Source: Pannonibacter anstelovis | Lineage (GTDB): Bacteria; Pseudomonadota; Alphaproteobacteria; Rhizobiales; Stappiaceae | Direction: 5' to 3' | DNA length: 64,000 bases | Assembly (NCBI RefSeq): GCF_036881715.1 | Contig: NZ_JBAKBF010000001.1 | Span: 434,001-498,000 of the forward strand | Notes under the pieces: model-generated | What the model was told of the DNA's origin: nothing | The model's input: only the letters and a program-made list of their open reading frames with translations | Database searches by the model: none | Translations under genes and position numbers: made by a program | Part shown: positions 44,488 through 52,250 of the stretch, in pieces | How the letters are laid out: every line of letters starts with the position of its first letter | Numbering within the stretch: position 1 is the stretch's first letter

Positions 44488-44514
44488 TTCCGGAATAAAT
44501 CGCGCATTCCGGAA
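44488..44514. promoter_or_regulatory. Paired TTCCGGAA palindromes, candidate operator
   Basis: TTCCGGAAT (44488-44496) and ATTCCGGAA (44506-44514) are perfect 9-bp inverted arms around nine bases; each contains the 8-bp palindrome TTCCGGAA, 19 bases apart. They lie about 125-150 bases upstream of the dctP3 start. Confidence 0.5.
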
Positions 44515-44614
44515 AACTCTGTTGCAGCCAGCGCAAGAAAGCAGCGCCTGCACCGCATCCCGCCCGCAAAGACAAGCCGGACGGCCGAACCGCACGCCCA
44601 AGCCAGATGCAGAA

Positions 44615-44642
44615 GGCCGCCTTCACGCGCGTGAAGACGGCC
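44615..44642 (-). terminator. Hairpin after the aryl-alcohol dehydrogenase gene
   Basis: A 13-bp stem with one mismatch and a very small loop, 40 bases past the stop on the - strand. TTCTGC follows, so it is at best a weak intrinsic terminator. Confidence 0.5.
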
Positions 44643-44681
44643 CCGGCATGACTTCTCACATCAAACGAAACAGATTTCCTC

Positions 44682-45782
44682 TCACATCATCCGCAGAACA
44701 GGCTTGATGGCTGAACCCGCTTCGGAGGCATGGATGGCCTCGTTGATCTCGTCGAACTCGTAGAAGGTGATCAGCTTGTCGAAGGGGAACAGCCCCCTCT
44801 TGTAGAGTTCGACCAGATGCGGGATGAACTCATCCGGATCGCTCTCGCCTTCCACGATGCCCATCAGCCGCCGCCCGCCGCTCATGAAATGCATCTCGTT
44901 GATCTGCAGCTCCACCTCCGGCCCGGACGCGCCGAGAATGCCGCAGGTCCCGGCATTGGCCAGCGCCATCACGGCCGAGCGGATGACCGGCGGCAGGCCC
45001 GTGGTGTCGAGCGCATAATGCACGCCCGTGCCCGTGAGGGCGAGGATCGCCGCCGTGGCATCTTCCGCCTTGGGATTGATCACGTGGGTTGCGCCCAGCT
45101 CCTTCGCCAGTTCCAGCCTGTCCGGATTGAGATCCACCGCGATGATGGTACCAGCGCCAGCCACCTTGGCCGCCATGACGGCAGACAGGCCAACAGACCC
45201 GGCACCGAAGACGGCAAAGCTCTTGCCCTCGCGCACCTTCAGTGCATTGAGCACCGCCCCTGCGCCGGTCTGGATGCCGCAGGCAAGCGGGCCCAGAAGC
45301 TCCAGCGGCGCGCCCTCCGGCACCTTCACCACATTCCTTTCATTGCAGATGGCATGGCTTGCAAAGGAGGACTGGCCGAAGAAATTCCCATGCACCCGCT
45401 CACCGTCCTTCGACAGTGCCGTTGTGCCATCGGCCCGCGTTGCAAAGAAATTGCGCGGGAAGAACTCATAGCAATAGGCTGGCTGATGCTCCTTGCAGGT
45501 TTCGCAATAGCCGCAGGAGTTGAACGTCATGACCACCCGGTCGCCAGGCTTTACCTTGGAAACGGCACTGCCGGTGCTGCGCACGATGCCTGCCCCCTCA
45601 TGCCCGAGAACCACGGGAAGCGGCGTGGGCAGCATGCCGTCCCGCACAACGATGTCGGTGTGGCACACGCCCGTGGCCACTACCTCTACCAGAATTTCAT
45701 CTGCTCTCGGCTCTTCCAGATCCAGTGTTTCGAGAACGAGATCCGCCCGCGTCTCGCGCGCAACGGCTGCCTTGATTTTCAT
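44682..45782 (-). CDS. Zn-dependent aryl-alcohol dehydrogenase (XylB/benzyl-alcohol type)
   Basis: A 366-residue medium-chain dehydrogenase. Catalytic zinc ligands are in GVCHTDIVVRD (Cys, near residue 37) and GHEGAGIV (His, near residue 58); structural zinc cysteines are in SCGYCETCKEHQPAYC. The NAD fold has FGAGSVGLSAVMAAK and the acidic residue VDLNPDRL. FFGQSSFASHA is typical of benzyl and other aryl alcohol dehydrogenases. It would turn an aryl alcohol into an aldehyde for the ALDH encoded just upstream (71-base gap). ATG 45782 has GGAGG 6 bases upstream, which rules out the longer frame. Confidence 0.88.
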   Translation of the reverse strand: MKIKAAVARETRADLVLETLDLEEPRADEILVEVVATGVCHTDIVVRDGMLPTPLPVVLGHEGAGIVRSTGSAVSKVKPGDRVVMTFNSCGYCETCKEHQPAYCYEFFPRNFFATRADGTTALSKDGERVHGNFFGQSSFASHAICNERNVVKVPEGAPLELLGPLACGIQTGAGAVLNALKVREGKSFAVFGAGSVGLSAVMAAKVAGAGTIIAVDLNPDRLELAKELGATHVINPKAEDATAAILALTGTGVHYALDTTGLPPVIRSAVMALANAGTCGILGASGPEVELQINEMHFMSGGRRLMGIVEGESDPDEFIPHLVELYKRGLFPFDKLITFYEFDEINEAIHASEAGSAIKPVLRMM

Positions 45783-45853
45783 GATCGCCTCCATCAACGG
45801 GAAAGGCCGGACGCGGCCAGCACAAGGTGAGCCAGCACCCGGCAGAAAGCTTG

Positions 45854-47326
45854 TCAGAACGGGTAAGGCTGGGCCTGATCGCGGACCGTCACCCATTGCC
45901 ACTGGGTGAATTCCTCGATGTCGGCAGGCCCGCCGATGCGGGTGCCATTGCCCGACTTGCCGAAGCCGCCGAAGGGCGCGAAAGGCCCGCCATTCACCGT
46001 CTGATCATTGATGTGCAGCATGCCGGTCCGGAGTTGATTGCCGATCGCCATGGCGCGCGACGTGCTGGCCGAGAGAATGCCGGCAGACAGACCGTAGTCA
46101 TTGTCCTGCGCAATGCGGACGGCTTCCGCATCGCTGGCAAAGCTCATGATGCAGGCCACAGGCCCGAACAGCTCCTCGCGGAAGGCCAGCATGTCCGGCG
46201 TGATGCCCGCCAGAACGGTGGCCGGATAGAACAGGCCATCCGGCTTGCCGCCTGCCAGAAGGCGTGCTCCCTTGGCAACAGCATCATCGACGATGTGCTG
46301 GATCGTCTCCACCTGATTGGGGGAAATGATTGGCCCCAGCGCCACACGGCCGGAGGCAGGATCCCCCGCAGGCAGATGCTGAGCCTTGGCCGCGATCTTT
46401 TCCGCCAGCGCCTCCACAATGCTTTCATGTGCAAGGACAAGACCTGTCGCCATACAGATCTGCCCCTGATGCAGGAAAGCACCCCAGGCGCAGTTGGAGG
46501 CAGCAACATCCACATCCGCATCGTCCAGGACGATCAGCACGTTCTTGCCGCCGAGTTCCAGCTGCACCTTCTTGAGGTGGCGGCCGCAAACTTCGCCGAC
46601 CTTAGAACCACCTGCCGCCGAACCGGTGAAGGAAATCATGGCAATGTGCGGGTCCTTGCACATGGCCTCACCCGCATCCGCACCGCCGGGCAGCACATGC
46701 AGGACACCGGCGGGAAGGCCTGCTTCCTCGAACAGCCGCGCAATGATGATACCGCCGGAAATGGGCGTGCGCGGATCGGGCTTGTGCACCACCGCATTGC
46801 CCACCGCCAGCGCCGCAGCGATGGCGCGCACCGACAGGACCAGCGGGAAATTATAGGGCGAGATGACACCGACCACCCCATGCGGCAGGCGCCGGGCGTG
46901 GCTGCTGCGGCCATCCATCGTGGGCAGAACCAGCCCCATGGGCATGGTAGCCAGCGAGGCCGCATGACGCAGGAACTGGGTGCCGTGCTCGATCTCGATG
47001 CCCGCCTTGGCCTCGATCGATCCGCTTTCGCGCATGATCCAGGGGATCAGCTCCTGCCCGTTCTGCTCCAGAAGATCTGCCGCCCGGTTCAGGATGGCAG
47101 CACGCGCCTGCGGCAGCACGGCAGCCCAGGCCTTCTGCGCAGCAGCGGCGGCCCTGGCTGCAGCGGCAACCTCCTGCGGCCCGGCAAGGCCGGTTTCGGC
47201 AAGCACGTCTCCGGTCGCAGGCTCGCGCACGGTCAGCGTACCGGCGGCAGATGCAGACCAGCTGCCGTCAAAGATGCGCCCATTCCAGCTACCCGGCTTC
47301 AAAAATCCGGCATGCAGCATGTTCAT
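45854..47326 (-). CDS. NAD(P)-dependent aryl-aldehyde dehydrogenase (XylC-like)
   Basis: A 490-residue aldehyde dehydrogenase similar to benzaldehyde dehydrogenases. Catalytic Glu is in LELGGKN near residue 255 and Cys in GQICMATG near residue 289; the cofactor blocks are SPYNFPLVLS and SFTGSAAGG. QWQWVTVRDQAQPYPF at the end is typical of XylC-type enzymes. It oxidises an aryl aldehyde to the acid. ATG 47326 has GGGAGG 8 bases upstream, and a sigma-54 promoter lies about 110-120 bases before it. The alcohol dehydrogenase is the second gene of the unit. Confidence 0.9.
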   Translation of the reverse strand: MNMLHAGFLKPGSWNGRIFDGSWSASAAGTLTVREPATGDVLAETGLAGPQEVAAAARAAAAAQKAWAAVLPQARAAILNRAADLLEQNGQELIPWIMRESGSIEAKAGIEIEHGTQFLRHAASLATMPMGLVLPTMDGRSSHARRLPHGVVGVISPYNFPLVLSVRAIAAALAVGNAVVHKPDPRTPISGGIIIARLFEEAGLPAGVLHVLPGGADAGEAMCKDPHIAMISFTGSAAGGSKVGEVCGRHLKKVQLELGGKNVLIVLDDADVDVAASNCAWGAFLHQGQICMATGLVLAHESIVEALAEKIAAKAQHLPAGDPASGRVALGPIISPNQVETIQHIVDDAVAKGARLLAGGKPDGLFYPATVLAGITPDMLAFREELFGPVACIMSFASDAEAVRIAQDNDYGLSAGILSASTSRAMAIGNQLRTGMLHINDQTVNGGPFAPFGGFGKSGNGTRIGGPADIEEFTQWQWVTVRDQAQPYPF

Positions 47327-47446
47327 GATCAGGTCCTCCCATTGGCCGGAGGCGCCGCAGTTTACCCTGCCGCACCGCCCGTGCCGTCCTCCTCTTGGCA
47401 GCCTCCGCCGCCAGACCATCTCCTCAGTTGGCCGTAGTTTCCCTTA

Positions 47447-47462
47447 GGCAAGCGCCGTGCCA
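47447..47462 (-). promoter_or_regulatory. Sigma-54 (-24/-12) promoter for the aldehyde dehydrogenase operon
   Basis: On the - strand the sequence TGGCACG, four bases, TTGCC matches the sigma-54 consensus at all core positions (GG at -24, GC at -12). It lies about 120 bases before the aldehyde dehydrogenase ATG and points into that gene. Confidence 0.88.
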
Positions 47463-47580
47463 TGACGGGCCTGCGCCGGACCTGTGGGGCAAACCTCTGA
47501 AAAGAAGAGATCTTTTCGGATGAACGAACGGGCGGGCAGCCATGCCGCATTCCGCAAGGTTTCAGAATTTTATTGAACAG

Positions 47581-47614
47581 CTCATGAGTTTCATGAAAAC
47601 ATGAAGCTCATGAG
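47581..47614. promoter_or_regulatory. 34-bp palindrome: likely enhancer (UAS) of the XylR-type activator
   Basis: Arms 47581-47595 and 47600-47614 match at 14 of 15 positions around AAAA; CTCATGAG, itself a palindrome, occurs at both ends. The site lies about 120-165 bases upstream of the sigma-54 promoter, a normal UAS distance, and it covers the start codon of the activator gene itself. Confidence 0.7.
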
Positions 47615-49352
47615 CACGCACGGCACCCCTGATCATCTGATTTCCCTGGCCGAAGCCTCAGCCCGCACGGGCCGGATGATCCGGCGCGGGGCCTTCAGCG
47701 AGCTGCCCACCGCCGCCCCGCCAACGCTGGATGACCTGGCGCATTCGCTGCTCTTTGCCCTCGGCGACGGACGCATCTGGCTCAACGACCAGCGCATGGT
47801 GCTAATCCAGTCGCAGGTGCTGGGCGCGCTTCGCGCGGAGTTGATCGACACGCTGGGCATGGAGCGGGCCAAGGCGCTGCTGATGCGCATTGGCTATCTG
47901 CAGGGTGTGCGGGCGGCGGAGCTGGTGCTGGACCGCTTTGCCGGAGCCAGCATCACCCAGCTTCTGGCCGCAGGTCCGCGTGTCCACACGCTGGAGGGCT
48001 TCGTCAAGGTAACGACCCGCCACTTCGAGTTCGACGCGGACAAAGGGACCTATCACGGCGAATTCGTCTGGGAGGACTCTTCGGAGGCGGCAGAGCATCA
48101 CGCCAGTCACGGCCTTGCGCAGGAGCCCGTGTGCTGGATGCAGACCGGCGTGCCCTCCGGCTACACCAGCCGCATTCTCGGCCATCCGGTGTTTTTCCGC
48201 GAGATCGAATGCGCCGGCATGGGCGCGCCGCACTGCCTCGTCGTGGGGCGCGATGCTGCGGCTTGGGGCAAGGATGCGCCGGAGCAGGAATATTTCGGCT
48301 TGTCCTGGCGCGGGCGCAGCGCCACTGCAAGCGCCAAAAGTCCGTCAACGGAAAGGGCCGCAGCAGAGCCTGCTGCCCAGGGCGCGAGCGGCATGGTCGG
48401 CGTCTCGGCCAGCTTTCAGCGTGCCTGTCATCTGCTGGAGAAGGTCGCCGCAACCGATGCGACCGTGCTGTTCATCGGCGAATCCGGTGTGGGCAAGGAG
48501 CTGTTTTCCAGCCAGTTGCACCAGCTAGGCCGACGCAGCAAGGCCCCCTTCATCGCCATCAACTGCGCCGCCATTCCGGACAATCTGGTAGAATCCGAAC
48601 TCTTCGGCGTCGAAAAAGGCGCCTACACCGGGGCTGTTGCCGCCCGTCCCGGTTATTTCGAGCGCGCAGAAGGCGGCACGCTGTTTCTGGACGAGATCGC
48701 CTCTCTCACCTTCTCCGCACAGGGCAAGCTGCTGCGCGCCATTCAGGAGCGCACCATCGAGCGGCTGGGCGGCACCCGTTCCATTACGGTGAATGTGCGC
48801 ATCGTTGCGGCCAGCAATGTGGATCTGGCACAGGAGGTCTCTGCCGGGCGTTTCCGGCGTGACCTCTATTACCGCCTCAACGTCTGCCCGATCCACATTC
48901 CTCCTCTGCGGGAGCGGCGCGATGACATCCCCCTGCTCTGCGCCCATTTTCTGGCCCAGTTCCGGGAAAAACACGGCAAGGCCGTCACTGGCTTCAGCCG
49001 CAGCACCATGGACGCGCTGCTCGCCTATGACTTTCCCGGCAACATCCGAGAATTGCAGAACCTTGTGGAGCGCGGCGTGGTCTTTGCCGATGACAACGGC
49101 CTGATCGGCCTGCACCACGTGTTTCAGGGAAGCGGGCGGCCAACAGGGCCAGTCCCGGTGCTGCACACGGCGCCTGGCAAACTTCCTCCTTCCGCCCCCA
49201 TGGACGGCCTTGAACATATCGAGGCACAGGAGCGGGCTCTCTATAGCGATGCGCTGACGCAGGAAAAAGGCAACATCTCCGCCGCCGCCCGCCGCCTTGG
49301 CCTGACACGGGCACGGCTGGAATACCGCCTGCGCAAGCATGGCCTGATCTGA
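47601..49352 (+). CDS. XylR/DmpR-type sigma-54-dependent activator
   Basis: A 583-residue enhancer-binding protein with the XylR_N plus V4R sensor (GRIWLNDQRMVLIQ, RIGYLQGVRAAELV, GYTSRILGHPVFFREIECAG; V4R about residues 140-215), a linker, the AAA+ domain (Walker A GESGVGKEL near residue 292, Walker B GGTLFLDEI near 357), and a C-terminal Fis-type HTH (NISAAARRLGLTRARLEYRL). The sigma-54 contact loop reads GAYTGA instead of the usual GAFTGA. Such proteins are activated by direct binding of aromatic effectors. Divergent from the aryl dehydrogenase operon. Start uncertain: ATG 47601 or 47610; no clear ribosome site. Confidence 0.88.
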   Translation: MKLMSTHGTPDHLISLAEASARTGRMIRRGAFSELPTAAPPTLDDLAHSLLFALGDGRIWLNDQRMVLIQSQVLGALRAELIDTLGMERAKALLMRIGYLQGVRAAELVLDRFAGASITQLLAAGPRVHTLEGFVKVTTRHFEFDADKGTYHGEFVWEDSSEAAEHHASHGLAQEPVCWMQTGVPSGYTSRILGHPVFFREIECAGMGAPHCLVVGRDAAAWGKDAPEQEYFGLSWRGRSATASAKSPSTERAAAEPAAQGASGMVGVSASFQRACHLLEKVAATDATVLFIGESGVGKELFSSQLHQLGRRSKAPFIAINCAAIPDNLVESELFGVEKGAYTGAVAARPGYFERAEGGTLFLDEIASLTFSAQGKLLRAIQERTIERLGGTRSITVNVRIVAASNVDLAQEVSAGRFRRDLYYRLNVCPIHIPPLRERRDDIPLLCAHFLAQFREKHGKAVTGFSRSTMDALLAYDFPGNIRELQNLVERGVVFADDNGLIGLHHVFQGSGRPTGPVPVLHTAPGKLPPSAPMDGLEHIEAQERALYSDALTQEKGNISAAARRLGLTRARLEYRLRKHGLI

Positions 49353-49535
49353 GGCACTTGTGCCAGGCTGCTGCAGGCCGGGCCCTGGTGCTTGAGGTCC
49401 GTAGTTTCCTTGACTGACAGCACATGCAAAAACACTAGTATCAACGGCCAGTGCCCGGAGTGCGCATCCGGCCGGAACTCTTCACGACATCAGCCAATCC
49501 CGGTCATCTCTCTCCATCCGAGCGGCAGCCCCACC

Positions 49536-52238
49536 ATGTCTACGCAAGAGGCGACCTTCCACGACCAGCCGCCAGGTAACGCACTTGCGTGGTTCGCCAG
49601 TTCACCGGAGGGACTGAGCAGCCCGGAAGCGGCGGAGCGTCTTGCCCAGCACGGCCGCAACGAACTGCCGCCACCACCGCGCAGGCACCCGGCCGTACGC
49701 TTCCTGCGGCAGTTCCACAATGTGCTCATCTATGTGCTTCTGGCAGCTGGCGCCGTTTCAGCCGGGCTCGGGCATCATGTGGATGCCTTGGTGATCCTGC
49801 TTGTCGTCGTCATCAACGCGGTGATCGGCTTCGTTCAGGAGGGTAAGGCAGAGGCGGCACTCGAAGCCTTGCGCAAGATGCTGGCCTCGCACACACCCGT
49901 ACTGCGCGACGGCAGCCGCCAGATGATCGCCAGCGCCCTTCTGGTACCGGGCGACATCGTGCTGCTGGAAGCAGGAGAGCGGGTGCCTGCAGACCTTCGC
50001 ATCCTGTCGGCCCATGGCCTGAGGACAGACGAAGCGCTTCTCACGGGTGAGGCTGTTCCTGCAGACAAGCTGCCGGATGCCGTCGCCCCCGCCGCGCCGC
50101 TGGCCGAGCGCAGCTCCATGGCTTTCAGCGGCACGCTTGTAACGGCGGGAAGCGGCACGGGAGTGGTGGTGGCAACCGGACAGGCCACGGAGATCGGCCA
50201 TATCAACCGGCTCATGTCCCGTGTCAGGGAACTCAAGACGCCATTGACCGAGCAGATGGACCGGTTCGCGCGCGGCCTGACGCTGGTCATTCTGGCTGCC
50301 GCAACACTCTTGCTGCTGCACGGCATGCTGCTGGGCGGCCTGCCCTTCAGCGAGCTGTTCATGGTCGTCGTTGGGCTTTCCGTCTCCGCCATTCCAGAAG
50401 GCCTTCCGGCGGTACTCACCATCACGCTGGCTGCCGGGGCAAAGGCCATGGCCAACCGGCACGCCATCGTCCGCCATCTCCCGGCCATTGAAACAATGGG
50501 CGCCGTTTCCGTCATCTGCACGGACAAGACAGGTACACTCACTTGCAATGAAATGATGGTTGTCAGGGCCATAACTGCCTGCAATGCCTATGAGGTTTCG
50601 GGGTCCGGCTACGCCCCGAATGGAGAGGTGCGCTCGCGTGAGCCTGCATTGCAAACACATGGCGGCAATGCCCTGGCCGAACTGGCGCTGGCAGCCAGTC
50701 TCTGTAATGACGCAGCCCTGCGGTACGGCGATGGTGCATGGCATGCCGAAGGCGATCCGATGGAAGCTGCACTAAAGGCCTTTGCCGGCAAGGTGCAGGC
50801 CCGGCCGGAAGACAGCCGTCAGGGCTGGCGCCGCACTGGTTGCATTCCGTTCGACGCGGCCCACCGCTACATGGCCGTGCTGAACCGCAGCGGAACCGGC
50901 GACACTGTCATCCACGTCAAGGGTGCACCTGAAGAACTGCTGGCCATGTGCACCCTGGAAAGAGGGCCAGATGGCACGGCGCGCCCGCTTGACCGCGCTG
51001 CCTGGCACAGGCGCATTGCCAGCCTGTCGGCGGAAGGCCAGAGGGTTCTCGGCTTTGCAGCCGGCGCCACCGCTGACGGGCTATCTTCGCTCCAGCATCA
51101 CCATCTGCGCGAGGGTCTCGTCTTCATCGGGCTTCTCGGCCTGATCGATCCGCCCCGCCCGGAAGCCATCGCTGCCGTCGCCCAATGCCATCAGGCCGGT
51201 ATCGCGGTGAAGATGATCACCGGCGATCACGCAGGAACCGCTTCCGCCATCGCCCGTGAAATCGGTCTGCGTGAGCCGCAGAATGTCCTGACAGGCGCGG
51301 AGATCGACGCACTGAGCGACGCTGAACTGGCGGGAAGCCTCGTCCATACCAACGTCTTTGCCCGCACCAGCCCCGAACACAAGCTGCGCCTTGTGACCGC
51401 CTTGCAGAGCATGGGCCACACTGTCGCCATGACCGGGGATGGCGTCAATGATGCCCCGGCACTGAAACGTGCAGATGTGGGCATTGCCATGGGCAACAAG
51501 GGCAGCGAAGCTGCACGGGAGGCTGCGGCCCTCGTGCTCACCGACGACAACTTCGCTTCCATCGCCGCCGCTGTCAGCGAGGGACGGACGGTCTATGACA
51601 ACATTCGAAAGGTCATCAGCTGGACGCTGCCGACCAATGCCGGCGAAGGGCTGACCATCATCTGCGCCCTGCTCTTCGGCATGGCGCTGCCGGTCACGGC
51701 GGTACAGATCCTCTGGGTCAACCTCATTACGGCCACCACGCTGGGACTGGCGCTGGCCTTTGAGCTGGCCGAAGACAACACGATGCGCCGCCCGCCCCGG
51801 CGGCGCAGCGAGCCGCTGATGGGCCTGGAGCTGCTCTGGCACATTGCCATGGTGTCACTCCTGTTCCTCTGCGCCGTCTTCGGCATCTATGCCTATGCAA
51901 CGGACAAGGGACACCCGCCGGAACTGGCGCGTACGCTGGCGCTCAACATGCTCGTGGTGCTGGAGATCTTCCACCTGTTCTTCATCCGCAATATCCATGG
52001 CACATCCTTTACCTGGAAGGCAGCCATGGGCACGCCTGCGGTCTGGATCTGCGTTGCCATAGCCACCACGGCGCAGTTTGCCATCACCTACCTGCCGCCG
52101 ATGCAGAGGGCCTTCGGCACGGTGGCCATCCCCTTTGCAGACGGACTGCTGGTGGTGGTAGCGGGCGTTCTGTTCTTCATACTCATCGAGATCGAAAAGC
52201 AGATCCGCCTCAGCCTCAAGGCTGCGGCTTTGGGCTGA
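49536..52238 (+). CDS. P2-type cation-transporting ATPase (CtpF/PacL-like)
   Basis: A 900-residue ion pump with an N-terminal cation-ATPase domain, actuator loop (TGEAVPADK), phosphorylation site Asp330 (CTDKTGTLTCNE), nucleotide domain (HVKGAPEELL), hinge GDGVNDAPALKRADVGIAMG, and about ten membrane helices. Ion-site residues of Ca pumps are partly kept: IPEGLP in helix 4 and NAGEG in helix 5. In helix 6 the Asp of the usual VNLVTDG is Ala (WVNLITATTLGLALAFE), as in some CtpF-like pumps. The ion is therefore uncertain. ATG 49536 begins the family N-terminus; the frame to 49392 is unlikely. A lone gene, convergent with the ABC operon (12 bases between stops). Confidence 0.88.
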   Translation: MSTQEATFHDQPPGNALAWFASSPEGLSSPEAAERLAQHGRNELPPPPRRHPAVRFLRQFHNVLIYVLLAAGAVSAGLGHHVDALVILLVVVINAVIGFVQEGKAEAALEALRKMLASHTPVLRDGSRQMIASALLVPGDIVLLEAGERVPADLRILSAHGLRTDEALLTGEAVPADKLPDAVAPAAPLAERSSMAFSGTLVTAGSGTGVVVATGQATEIGHINRLMSRVRELKTPLTEQMDRFARGLTLVILAAATLLLLHGMLLGGLPFSELFMVVVGLSVSAIPEGLPAVLTITLAAGAKAMANRHAIVRHLPAIETMGAVSVICTDKTGTLTCNEMMVVRAITACNAYEVSGSGYAPNGEVRSREPALQTHGGNALAELALAASLCNDAALRYGDGAWHAEGDPMEAALKAFAGKVQARPEDSRQGWRRTGCIPFDAAHRYMAVLNRSGTGDTVIHVKGAPEELLAMCTLERGPDGTARPLDRAAWHRRIASLSAEGQRVLGFAAGATADGLSSLQHHHLREGLVFIGLLGLIDPPRPEAIAAVAQCHQAGIAVKMITGDHAGTASAIAREIGLREPQNVLTGAEIDALSDAELAGSLVHTNVFARTSPEHKLRLVTALQSMGHTVAMTGDGVNDAPALKRADVGIAMGNKGSEAAREAAALVLTDDNFASIAAAVSEGRTVYDNIRKVISWTLPTNAGEGLTIICALLFGMALPVTAVQILWVNLITATTLGLALAFELAEDNTMRRPPRRRSEPLMGLELLWHIAMVSLLFLCAVFGIYAYATDKGHPPELARTLALNMLVVLEIFHLFFIRNIHGTSFTWKAAMGTPAVWICVAIATTAQFAITYLPPMQRAFGTVAIPFADGLLVVVAGVLFFILIEIEKQIRLSLKAAALG

Positions 52239-52250
52239 ACCTGCCAGGGT

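Larger units (their letters stand above)
44363..44681. other. Intergenic region before the third TRAP operon
   Basis: About 320 bases with no supported gene. It contains paired TTCCGGAA palindromes at 44488-44514 and a hairpin at 44615-44642. A promoter for dctP3 is expected on the - strand, but no clear sigma-70 or sigma-54 element was found. Confidence 0.55.

Noticed and set aside
44390..44600. Second sigma-54 promoter for the third TRAP operon
   Set aside because: Candidate TTGC and GG elements were seen but none had the required 10-base GG-GC spacing in the right direction.
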